The notes: generated from the letters alone by a model not told the origin. A stretch of 14,304 bases of DNA from Candidatus Anaerobutyricum stercoripullorum (GCA_019114885.1 DXEQ01000081.1:1-14304), one strand, 5' to 3'; counted from the stretch's first letter, positions 7,824-13,697 are shown. Made by a program: numbers and translations.

Positions 7824-7857
7824 CGGATTGCTGCGTGCTCCGCACTCCCGCAATCCG
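7824..7857 (-). other. Unassigned hairpin between the T-box terminator and trpE
   Basis: CGGATTGC (7824-7831) and GCAATCCG (7850-7857) form a perfect 8-bp stem, with an inner GTGC/GCAC stem in the loop. It lies after the T-box terminator and about 135 nt before trpE, in the roughly 180-nt stretch that carries no gene. No long U-run follows directly, so it is not a standard terminator. It may protect the processed mRNA 5' end or cause pausing; this is inference. Confidence 0.55.
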
Positions 7858-7871
7858 TCTTTTGGGCAAAC

Positions 7872-7911
7872 AAAAAGCCCCTGACAGAAACAGACAGTTT
7901 CTGTCAAGGGC
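7872..7911 (-). terminator. Rho-independent terminator of the trp T-box leader
   Basis: GCCCTTGACAGAAAC (7911-7897) pairs with GTTTCTGTCAGGGGC (7891-7877), 15 bp with one T-G wobble, around the loop TGTCT, followed by TTTTT (7876-7872). Its 5' arm shares bases 7911-7906 with the antiterminator, so the two structures exclude each other. Confidence 0.95.
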
Positions 7912-8221
7912 GAATATAATTCAACTATAATGCTACCATCATAGAATGACACAATCCGCGGTGCCACCTTGATTCACGGCATGACCCGTGCGCTTAGCAG
8001 GATACCAGCATATCCCCGGCAGGTAACGTCTGCCTCCAACGTCGCAGAATACTCTGGAAAGCCTGTGATAAACATCACAATAATGAAACGGCTTCCATTT
8101 GACTGCGCCCTCAGCGGTCCATTTGACAACTTGTTTCTCACCTGACTCTCAGCATCTCAGGCTCTCTGTAGAGGCATCATTGCCGTTATCTCCGCATCAA
8201 CGGTTTTGTGTTATAAAAGTT
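7872..8221 (-). promoter_or_regulatory. Tryptophan T-box leader (tRNA-Trp-sensing riboswitch)
   Basis: The minus-strand RNA contains the T-box core AAGGTGGCACCGCGG (7970-7956). The antiterminator forms from AAGG (7970-7967) with CCTT (7909-7906), a TGGCACC bulge (7966-7960), and GCGGAT (7959-7954) with ATTCGC (7915-7910). In Stem I the base helix pairs TTGATGCG (8200-8193) with CGCAGTCAA (8106-8098, one bulge). The specifier loop has AAATGGACC with UGG at 8121-8119, the Trp codon. The T-box UGGC bulge would pair with a GCCA acceptor end, and tRNA-Trp normally has discriminator G73. A CACGG/CCGTG hairpin just before the T-box matches Stem III. Uncharged tRNA-Trp should stabilise the antiterminator and switch on trpEGDCFBA. 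This fills most of the 576-bp gap between trpE and the MATE gene. Confidence 0.96.
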
Positions 8222-8227
8222 TTGTTT

Positions 8228-8256
8228 ACTATAGCATTGATTTTCCGGGAAGTCAA
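8228..8256 (-). promoter_or_regulatory. Promoter of the trp operon
   Basis: TTGACT (8256-8251) and TATAGT (8233-8228) are separated by exactly 17 bp, a near-consensus sigma-A promoter. The start point would be near 8221, about 20 nt before T-box Stem I. The -35 box lies only 8 bp beyond the stop of the upstream MATE gene. Confidence 0.88.
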
Positions 8257-8264
8257 GAGCATAC

Positions 8265-9629
8265 TCAATTTTTTCCCGGCCCAAACCGGTGGTACACGTA
8301 GAAGGACAGAATCACTGTCAGCGTGTCTGCTGTCACCTGCGACCAGACGATGCCGTACATGCCGATGATGGCGTTCAGAATGAACAGCATTGGAATATTG
8401 AACACAAGCCAGCGGGTCACGCCCAGCAGCAGGGAAATTCTCCCTTTGCCGAACGCCTGAAAGAGGTACACCGTAAAAAAGCTTAAAAACATGAGCGGCG
8501 TCGCCAGTACCCGGATGCGCAGAAACTGCGAGGCCATCCCCACGGTCTGCGCGTCAGCGATAAAGAGGTGGGTAAACTGAACGGCAAAAATCTCATAAAG
8601 GATGATGCTGATTGCCGCAATCACCAGTCCCAGCGTGCGGGACAGGCGGATAAAGTCATGCATCCTCTTTCGATTGCCGGAGGCATAATTATAGGCCACC
8701 AGCGGCATCATTCCCTGACAGATACCGATTCCCACATTCAGCGGAAACCGCTCCACCTTCAGCACAATACCGATGGCCGCCAGCGCCAGGTCATGGTAGG
8801 ACACCATCAGCTTATCGATGATCACATAGTCCATATCGAATAAAAATGTAGCAATGGCAGAGGGAACACCCACTCCAAAGACGGCACCGATGCTCTCCCG
8901 ACTTGCCAGACCGCCTTTCATACGAAATGTAATGACTGATTCCCGTCCCATCCGAATCAGCACAATGATAAAGTAGAGACAGGCAATGCAGTTGGAAAGG
9001 CAGGTGGCTGTTCCGGCTCCCAGCACCTCATAGCCGTCCGGCAGTAGCACAAACATAAAGATCGGGTCCAGAATGATATTCAGCACACCGCCCAAAACGA
9101 TTCCCGTCCCCGCCTGCCGGGAACGGCCCACGCTCCGTATCAGATTGGACAGTACATTTGACAGCACCGTTGGAATTCCTCCAAAGACGATAACACAGTA
9201 CGCATATTGCCGGGCGTACTCGTATGTATTTGCTCCCGCGCCCAGGATATGCAGGATTGGACGCATAAATATCGCCATCCCCACTGCAAAAACAGCGGCG
9301 ATTCCAATGCCCAGATACAGAGAAAAGGCACTGACTCTCCGCGCCTCTTCCTCTTTCTCCTGCCCCAGCAGCCGGGAAATCAACGCTCCGCCGCCAATAC
9401 CGGACAGTCCGGCCAGACAGAGGGATATATTAAACACCGGCAGGATCAGCGACGTGCCCGCTACCATATAGGGATTATTGGTCTGTCCCACATAAAAGGT
9501 GTCCGCCATATTGTAGATCAGCACGATCAGCTGACTGATCACCGCCGGAACTATCATGACCCGCAACGCCTTCGGCACAGGATAGCTCTCAAAAACTTCG
9601 TTTTGATCGGTTTGACTTTGGTTTTTCAT
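8265..9629 (-). CDS. MATE-family multidrug/sodium antiporter
   Basis: 454 residues, the usual size for a MATE transporter, and very hydrophobic with about 12 membrane segments. Family marks are the N-terminal PAVISQLIVLIYNMADTFYVG, ISRLLGQ before a basic cytosolic loop, and the QGMMPLVAYNYASG signature at the start of the second half, which resembles MepA/DinF-type proteins. Such proteins export cationic compounds or toxic metabolites using Na+ or H+ gradients; the substrate here is unknown. The open frame extends upstream to 9797, but that segment covers the promoter. The ATG at 9629 starts a normal MATE N-terminus. The SD is weak, and a 4-codon upstream ORF (9640-9626) overlaps the start. 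The gene ends 8 bp before the trp -35 box with no separate terminator. Confidence 0.93.
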   Translation of the reverse strand: MKNQSQTDQNEVFESYPVPKALRVMIVPAVISQLIVLIYNMADTFYVGQTNNPYMVAGTSLILPVFNISLCLAGLSGIGGGALISRLLGQEKEEEARRVSAFSLYLGIGIAAVFAVGMAIFMRPILHILGAGANTYEYARQYAYCVIVFGGIPTVLSNVLSNLIRSVGRSRQAGTGIVLGGVLNIILDPIFMFVLLPDGYEVLGAGTATCLSNCIACLYFIIVLIRMGRESVITFRMKGGLASRESIGAVFGVGVPSAIATFLFDMDYVIIDKLMVSYHDLALAAIGIVLKVERFPLNVGIGICQGMMPLVAYNYASGNRKRMHDFIRLSRTLGLVIAAISIILYEIFAVQFTHLFIADAQTVGMASQFLRIRVLATPLMFLSFFTVYLFQAFGKGRISLLLGVTRWLVFNIPMLFILNAIIGMYGIVWSQVTADTLTVILSFYVYHRFGPGKN

Positions 9630-9671
9630 AACTCTTTCATCTCTTTTCTTTTTCTCTAAGCAGACACCATA

Positions 9672-9700
9672 ATTGTAAGTGACGACGCAATAAATGTCAA
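9672..9700 (-). promoter_or_regulatory. Promoter of the MATE gene
   Basis: TTGACA (9700-9695, perfect -35) and TACAAT (9677-9672) are separated by 17 bp. The expected start near 9665 gives a leader of about 36 nt before the ATG at 9629. It is divergent from the promoter of the Rpn-type gene, with about 65 AT-rich bp between them. Confidence 0.85.
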
Positions 9701-9765
9701 TCTGATCGGAGAACGCGATAATCGGACTTTTTCTTCCATAAAATTTATTTATTTCCATTTTTTTC

Positions 9766-9794
9766 TTGCTTTTCGACAAAAAATCCCGTATAAT
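9766..9794 (+). promoter_or_regulatory. Promoter of the Rpn-type nuclease gene
   Basis: TATAAT (9789-9794, perfect -10) lies 17 bp after TTGCTT (9766-9771), within an AT-rich tract. The expected start near 9801 gives a leader of about 100 nt before the ATG at 9902. Part of that leader (9829-9857) recurs in front of the second, truncated copy. Confidence 0.7.
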
Positions 9795-9901
9795 CAAAGA
9801 AATACATTTACAGGATAATTTTACATTATATACCAGAGAAGAAGGTCGTCAGGCAGAAGGAAGTGGATAGACATGTTGTGATTTTGGAAAGGAGCGAGAC
9901 T

Positions 9902-10912
9902 ATGCAGACATCAATCGCGGCGAGCATTGCGGATGCCCCGCAGAGACGGCAGCTGGACCACCAGTGCAAGGTCGTATTATCCCACAAGGCAATCCTGGCC
10001 CGGATCTTAAAACATACCGTCTCTGAGGTGGCAGGGATGGACACGGAGGAGATCATCGCGGCCATCGAGGGGGAACCCCTGCTGGAGGAGACGCCCGTCC
10101 CGGACACATCGGAGAAGATTGCCGGGAGTAATACGGAATCCGTCTCCCTGAGTGAAGGGAGTATCTACTATGACGTCCGTTTTTATATCGTGCTGGACGA
10201 GGAAGGCCGGATGAAGATCCTGTTTGATATGGAGGCCCAGAAGGATTACTATCCGGGCTACAAGATCGTGACGAGGGGGATCGTGTACTGCGCCCGGATG
10301 ATCTCTGCCCAGATCGGGCAGGAGTTCGACCTGGAACACTATGACGATCTGAAGAAGGTCTATTCCATCTGGATCTGTTTCAATCCCCCGGCTTACATCG
10401 GCAACGCGATCAGCCGCTACACGATGGGGAAGGAAGACCTGCTGCCGGGGATACCGGACGAGAAGCGGGCATACGACAAGCTGGAGATCGTCCAGATCTG
10501 TCTCAGGGAAGACCTGGACCAGAAGGACGACGAACTGATCCGGATGCTGAACATCTTATTCTCTTCCAGAAAGAGCAAGGAAGAGATTAAAAGAGAACTG
10601 GAAGAAGATTACGGGATAACCATGGACGATGGATATGGAAGGGAGATCGATACGATGTGTAATCTGTCCTATATGTTTGAAGAGCGCGGCATGAAGCGTG
10701 GCATGGAACGTGGTATGAAAACCGGCATGGAACGTGGTATGAAGACTGGGTTGGAACGCGGCATGAAGACCGGGCTGGAGCGCGGTATCGCAGAAGTGGC
10801 AGGCAACCTGATCCTCATGGGAAAGGACAATGCATTTATCAGGAAAGCGACGGCGCTTTCAGAGGAAGCCATCGAGAGACTGCGGGAACAGGTACCGGCC
10901 GGGCAGAAATAA
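9902..10912 (+). CDS. Rpn / PD-(D/E)XK nuclease-family protein (full-length, RpnL-like)
   Basis: 336 residues. The nuclease core shows YYDVRFY with Asp91 and FDMEAQKD with Glu111-x-Gln113, the D...E-x-Q form of the PD-(D/E)XK motif found in Rpn proteins. Before it is a helical N-terminus (LSHKAILARILKHTVSEVAGM). After it come a linker, a KSKEEIKRELEEDYGI helix, the conserved MCNLS motif at 252-256, then 4-residue repeats (GMxx/GLER) and a C-terminal domain ending VPAGQK. These genes are often annotated as transposases; E. coli Rpn proteins are nucleases linked to recombination and phage defence. The ATG at 9902 follows GGAAAGGAG with 7-nt spacing and is preferred over the GTG at 9863. It has its own promoter and no terminator before the second copy. 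The fold is clear; the biological role is inferred. Confidence 0.87.
   Translation: MQTSIAASIADAPQRRQLDHQCKVVLSHKAILARILKHTVSEVAGMDTEEIIAAIEGEPLLEETPVPDTSEKIAGSNTESVSLSEGSIYYDVRFYIVLDEEGRMKILFDMEAQKDYYPGYKIVTRGIVYCARMISAQIGQEFDLEHYDDLKKVYSIWICFNPPAYIGNAISRYTMGKEDLLPGIPDEKRAYDKLEIVQICLREDLDQKDDELIRMLNILFSSRKSKEEIKRELEEDYGITMDDGYGREIDTMCNLSYMFEERGMKRGMERGMKTGMERGMKTGLERGMKTGLERGIAEVAGNLILMGKDNAFIRKATALSEEAIERLREQVPAGQK
10655..10912 (+). CDS. Putative nested C-terminal protein (RpnS-like) from an internal in-frame start
   Basis: An in-frame ATG at codon 252 of the nuclease gene is preceded by GGAAGGGAG (10637-10645) with a 9-nt gap, a strong initiation site well inside a coding region. The product would be 85 residues: MCNLSYMFEERG, four and a half 8-residue helical units, and the C-terminal domain. 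In E. coli, Rpn genes are known to make such a small protein (RpnS) that binds and inhibits the full-length nuclease (RpnL), through a helix with 4-residue repeats of variable number. The same architecture is seen here. The SD bases also code for conserved GREI residues, so the site could be partly coincidental; the exact copy downstream argues for function. Confidence 0.55.
   Translation: MCNLSYMFEERGMKRGMERGMKTGMERGMKTGLERGMKTGLERGIAEVAGNLILMGKDNAFIRKATALSEEAIERLREQVPAGQK
10688..10783 (+). repeat. Four 24-bp tandem repeats in the Rpn-type gene
   Basis: Units at 10688-10711, 10712-10735, 10736-10759 and 10760-10783 have the form GGyATGAAGACyGG-yTGGAACGy. Each codes for two 4-residue turns, GMK[R/T] and G[M/L]ER. 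A further GGTATC begins the C-terminal domain. The period preserves frame, so copy number can change by slippage without breaking the gene. The second copy keeps only half a unit. Confidence 0.92.
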
Positions 10913-10936
10913 CAAGATAGATACGATTATTTACAG

Positions 10937-11258
10937 TATACCAGAGAAGAAGGCCGACAGGCAGATCCGGATGCTGAACATCTTATTCTCCTCCAGAAAG
11001 AGTAAGGAAGAGATCAAAAGAGAACTGGAAGAAGACTACGGGATAACTATGGACGATGGATATGGAAGGGAGATCGATACGATGTGTAATCTGTCCTATA
11101 TGTTTGAAGAGCGTGGGCTGGAGCGCGGTATCACAGAAGTGGCAGGCAACCTGATCCTCATGGGAAAAGACAATGCATTTATCAGGAAAGCGACGGCGCT
11201 TTCGGAGGAAGCCATCGAGAGACTGCGGGAACAGGTACCGACCGGGCAGAAACGGTGA
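10937..11258 (+). pseudogene. Internally deleted tandem copy of the Rpn-type gene
   Basis: Bases 10937-10965 match 9829-9857 (leader of the first copy, two mismatches), and from 10964 the sequence matches the first copy from 10537 onward. The join lies at a shared GA, so 681 bp have been lost: the rest of the leader, the SD, the start and the whole nuclease domain. The 24-bp repeats are reduced to half a unit. Flanking sequence after both stops (AGATrGATACG) also matches, so the whole gene was duplicated in tandem and then deleted. As a nuclease it is dead, but the C-terminal reading frame is intact (see the entry at 11082). The ATG at 10971 opens a 95-residue frame but lacks an SD. Confidence 0.85.
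11082..11258 (+). CDS. Putative free-standing RpnS-like protein (C-terminal domain only)
   Basis: 58 residues from the same internal start as in the full-length gene: GGAAGGGAG (11064-11072), 9-nt gap, ATG at 11082. It begins MCNLSYMFEERGLERG and ends VPTGQKR. It has only one and a half 4-residue turns before the C-terminal domain, against four and a half 8-residue units in the first copy. Over the matching region from 10537 (alignable codons to the stop) I count eight synonymous transitions and two amino-acid changes (both Ala to Thr), with no frameshift or stop, which suggests the peptide has been selected. No terminator separates it from the full-length gene, so both could be on one mRNA. 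Function as an inhibitor of the upstream nuclease is inferred from E. coli RpnS; it could instead be a decaying fragment. Confidence 0.5.
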   Translation: MCNLSYMFEERGLERGITEVAGNLILMGKDNAFIRKATALSEEAIERLREQVPTGQKR

Positions 11259-11300
11259 GATGGATACGTCTGCAATGTAAGAATAAAGCGGGTCATCTGC

Positions 11301-11338
11301 GGCAGTCGTACAAAATCATGTATGGCTGCCATTTTTTT
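11301..11338 (+). terminator. Rho-independent terminator after the Rpn-type genes
   Basis: GGCAGTCGTAC (11301-11311) pairs with GTATGGCTGCC (11320-11330), 11 bp including two G-T wobbles, around the loop AAAATCAT, followed by A and seven T residues (11332-11338). It ends the transcript of the nuclease gene and its truncated copy and insulates the exporter genes. Confidence 0.85.
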
Positions 11339-11339
11339 G

Positions 11340-11367
11340 TGGTACAATACAGGATAAATGTATTGTA
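11340..11367 (+). promoter_or_regulatory. Candidate exporter promoter overlapped by an inverted repeat
   Basis: TGGTACAAT (11340-11348) is an extended -10 element (TG-n-TACAAT) with no good -35 box. TACAATACA (11343-11351) and TGTATTGTA (11359-11367) form a perfect 9-bp inverted repeat with a 7-bp spacer, covering the -10 and probable start point. This is the usual geometry of a repressor operator. The leader to the ATG at 11472 is about 115 nt, with no other element that I recognise. Confidence 0.5.
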
Positions 11368-11471
11368 TCATTTCCATGGAGACAGTCATTTGCGGGCAGA
11401 TGGCGTGGAAAAGGCGTCCGGTTATGTTCGGCCGGTCAGGCGGCCCATGCCGGCAGCCGGAAAGGAAGACT

Positions 11472-12242
11472 ATGAAACCGGAGAGAGAGGCGGCAGAGCG
11501 CCTGCTGTATGATATTCTGGATATGGGAGAGATGCTCCTCTCCTCGGGGGCGGAGATCAAGCGGGTGGAAGATACCCTCAATCGTCTGGGCCGGGCGTAC
11601 GGGGCGGTGGAGTGCCATGTGTTCGTGATCACGGCCAGCATTATGGCGTCCATGGAGTTTCCGGGACGGAGGCGGGCAATGGGGATCCGGCGGATTGCCG
11701 GCGCGCCGAAGAATGATTTCCGGAAGCTGGAAGCACTGAACCTTCTGAGTCGGCGCTGCTGCGCGGCGGCCGGGAGACCGGTGCCGGTATCGCAGCTGGA
11801 GGAGGAACTGCTCCGGTGGAAAAGAGGAGAGAATATACGGGAACGGTACGTGGGAAGTCTGATCGTCACCGGAAGTTTTGCGCTGTATTTTGGCGGGACG
11901 GTCGCGGATGGGCTGGCGGCCGTTGCCTTTGCGCCGCTGGTCTGCTTTTTGCAGGTCCGTTTTGAGCGATTCTTTCCCAACAAGGTGACGTTTTATGTGT
12001 TTTGTTCTTTCCTGACGGGGATATTGATCTGCCTGGGTTCCCGGCTGACCGGATGGTTTCATTATGACCGGGTCATTCTGGGTGATATGATGCTGCTGAT
12101 TCCGGGGCTGGCGCTGATGAATTCGGTCCGGGACGCTCTGGCCGGTAACACGATATCCGGCATCATGCGGCTGACGGAGAGTCTCATCTGGACCGGGGCG
12201 CTGGCCTGCGGGTTTATGGCGGCAATCTGGCTGGTGTTTTGA
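11472..12242 (+). CDS. ThrE/YjjP-type exporter, large subunit (DUF1212 family)
   Basis: 256 residues. The N-terminal soluble half has LLSSGAEIKRVEDTLNRLGRAYG (22-44), the family hallmark, and the C-terminal half has about five membrane segments (around 127-145, 147-161, 172-190, 203-216, 235-256) with the conserved PGLALMNSVRDALAGNTISG loop at 211-230. In this split form the partner is the next gene. Homologues are ThrE of corynebacteria (threonine/serine export, one fused protein) and YjjP of E. coli (with YjjB, succinate export). Substrate is therefore uncertain: an amino acid or a dicarboxylate. The ATG at 11472 follows GGAAAGGAA; the frame is open to 11358 but that part is the leader. The stop is 35 bp before the next gene. 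Confidence 0.9.
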   Translation: MKPEREAAERLLYDILDMGEMLLSSGAEIKRVEDTLNRLGRAYGAVECHVFVITASIMASMEFPGRRRAMGIRRIAGAPKNDFRKLEALNLLSRRCCAAAGRPVPVSQLEEELLRWKRGENIRERYVGSLIVTGSFALYFGGTVADGLAAVAFAPLVCFLQVRFERFFPNKVTFYVFCSFLTGILICLGSRLTGWFHYDRVILGDMMLLIPGLALMNSVRDALAGNTISGIMRLTESLIWTGALACGFMAAIWLVF

Positions 12243-12277
12243 GACAGAAGAAGATATGGCAGAGGAGAAAATGTGTG

Positions 12278-12730
12278 ATGCAGCAAGGGGTTTTACAGCT
12301 GGCGGCGGCTTTTTTCGGCCCGTTGGGACTGGGCGTGTTATTTCATCTGAGAAAGGGACTGCTGATTCCGGCCGCCTTCGGCGGTCTGATGAACCGCGTT
12401 TTGTTTTTGGTGCTGCAGGAGACAGTGGGCGGCAGGGTGTTCCCCTGTCTGCTGTCCTCCGTGGTGACGGCGGCTTATGTGGAATGTCTCGCCAGGATTC
12501 TGAAAGTCCCGGCCACGATTTTACTGCTTCCGGCCATCGCCACGTCCGCGCCGGGGCGCCTTCTCTACTCAGCCATGCGCAGTCTGGTGGAAGGAAAGTA
12601 CCGGCTTGCGTGGGAGCATGGCGTCACGGCCGCCCGGTATTCGCTGGCAGTGGCGGCGGGAATCAGTCTCGTGTGGGCCGCGTTTATGACGGCGGGAGCT
12701 CTCGCGGAATACAGAAAGAAAAGGCTTTGA
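12278..12730 (+). CDS. ThrE/YjjB-type exporter, small subunit (DUF3815 family)
   Basis: 150 residues with four predicted membrane segments: LQLAAAFFGPLGLGVLF, a second around AAFGGLMNRVLFLVL, ILLLPAIATSAPG, and SLAVAAGISLVWAAFM. The order and the PA-x-A-x-x-AP-G-R motif fit the small partner of the split ThrE/YjjPB exporter, which acts with the large subunit in the membrane. AGAGGAG (12260-12266) is the SD. Either the GTG at 12275 or the ATG at 12278 could start the protein; the longer TTG frame at 12239 overlaps the previous gene and adds no family sequence. The C-terminal LAEYRKK coding segment is copied 56 bp downstream in the intergenic region. Confidence 0.87.
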   Translation: MQQGVLQLAAAFFGPLGLGVLFHLRKGLLIPAAFGGLMNRVLFLVLQETVGGRVFPCLLSSVVTAAYVECLARILKVPATILLLPAIATSAPGRLLYSAMRSLVEGKYRLAWEHGVTAARYSLAVAAGISLVWAAFMTAGALAEYRKKRL

Positions 12731-12779
12731 GCGGGGCCGGTAAGGAGGAAGACACCCTCGCGGAGTACAGAAAGAAAAA
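12701..12779 (+). repeat. Direct repeat of the small exporter subunit's 3' coding end
   Basis: CTCGCGGAATACAGAAAGAA at 12701-12720 recurs as CTCGCGGAGTACAGAAAGAA at 12757-12776, one mismatch in 20, with A-rich tails after both. The 56-bp offset is not a multiple of three, so the second copy lies in another frame, outside the gene. It ends just before the purine run that serves as SD of the DNA glycosylase. Confidence 0.85.
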
Positions 12780-12794
12780 AGGGGGATAAACATT

Positions 12795-13697
12795 ATGATA
12801 GAGAGAACAATCAAACATTTCAGTCTGGAGCAGATCGGTCAGTCCGGGCAGTGCTTTCGCATGAAACAGGAGGGGAATCTTTTCACGATTCTGGCCGGCG
12901 ACCGCCGCCTGCAGGTCCGGCAGGAAGGGGAACACTGCTGTTTTTACTGCGGCAGCGAAGAGTTTGAACATTTCTGGAAAGAGTATTTTGATCTGGATAC
13001 CGATTATGCCGCCTATATGGCGCAGGTCAATCCCAACGACGCGTATCTGAACCGGGCCATTGCCTTTGGATCCGGCATGCGGATTCTGCGGCAGGATCTG
13101 TGGGAGATGATCGTCTCGTTTCTGATTTCTCAGCAGAATAATATCGTACGGATTCGACGTTGTATCGAGAATATCTGCGAGAAATACGGAGAGGAAAAAG
13201 TGATTAGGGTACCGCAGTGTCCGAAAGAAAATCAGGAGCCAATATGGTCGCCGGAAGAAGACCAGCAGCTTCTGTCAACTCCGGAGGAATCCCGGGAGAT
13301 CCGGTATCATTCCTTTCCGGCTCCGGAGGCCTTGTGCGGGCTGCCGGAGGACGCGCTCATGGAGTGTAATCTGGGATACCGCAGCAAATATGTGGTGCGG
13401 GCGGCCCGGAGTGTGGTCGATGGGGAGTTTGATCTGGACGCGGTTTTCCGCATGTCCTACCGGAAGGCGAAGGAGGAACTGCTGCGTCTTTTTGGCGTGG
13501 GAGAGAAGGTGGCGGACTGCATCTGCCTCTTCGGGCTTCATCACCTGCAGGCATTTCCCATGGACACCCACATCAAACAGGCCATGGCGGCACACTACAA
13601 GAGAGGATTCCCCAATCGACGGTACCGGGGATTTCAGGGCGTCATGCAGCAGTACATTTTCTATTATGAACTGTGCGGAAAGAAGGAGTACATATGA
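12795..13697 (+). CDS. OGG-type DNA glycosylase (8-oxoguanine, HhH-GPD family)
   Basis: 300 residues. The helix-hairpin-helix-GPD signature is LFGVGEKVADCICLFGLHHLQAFPMDTH. Lys238 is the Schiff-base lysine and Asp257 the catalytic aspartate, matching GVGTKVADC and VPVDVH of human OGG1, and SQQNNI at 112-117 matches its NNN damage-recognition loop. It should excise 8-oxoguanine opposite C and nick the strand by its lyase activity; specificity is inferred from these motifs, and the common label '3-methyladenine glycosylase 2' is less apt because of the Lys. Residues about 138-170 are an acidic, proline-containing stretch that looks like an insertion with two similar SPEED/TPEES pieces. The ATG at 12795 follows AAGGGGG, and the stop overlaps the next start as ATGA. 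Confidence 0.9.
   Translation: MIERTIKHFSLEQIGQSGQCFRMKQEGNLFTILAGDRRLQVRQEGEHCCFYCGSEEFEHFWKEYFDLDTDYAAYMAQVNPNDAYLNRAIAFGSGMRILRQDLWEMIVSFLISQQNNIVRIRRCIENICEKYGEEKVIRVPQCPKENQEPIWSPEEDQQLLSTPEESREIRYHSFPAPEALCGLPEDALMECNLGYRSKYVVRAARSVVDGEFDLDAVFRMSYRKAKEELLRLFGVGEKVADCICLFGLHHLQAFPMDTHIKQAMAAHYKRGFPNRRYRGFQGVMQQYIFYYELCGKKEYI

Noticed and set aside
9630..9797. N-terminal extension of the MATE protein
   Set aside because: It covers a perfect -35 and near-perfect -10 box, and the family N-terminus begins at 9629.
10688..10783. CRISPR-like array
   Set aside because: The repeats are directly adjacent with no spacers and are in-frame coding repeats.
9902..11258. Insertion sequence, as suggested by the common 'transposase' label of this family
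   Set aside because: I see no terminal inverted repeats or target-site duplication around the gene or its copy; the fold is a PD-(D/E)XK Rpn nuclease.
12256..12789. Overlapping open frame of 177 codons on the small exporter subunit
   Set aside because: It is a frame shadow of a clear membrane protein; only its last residues repeat LAEYRKK because of the 56-bp offset duplication.
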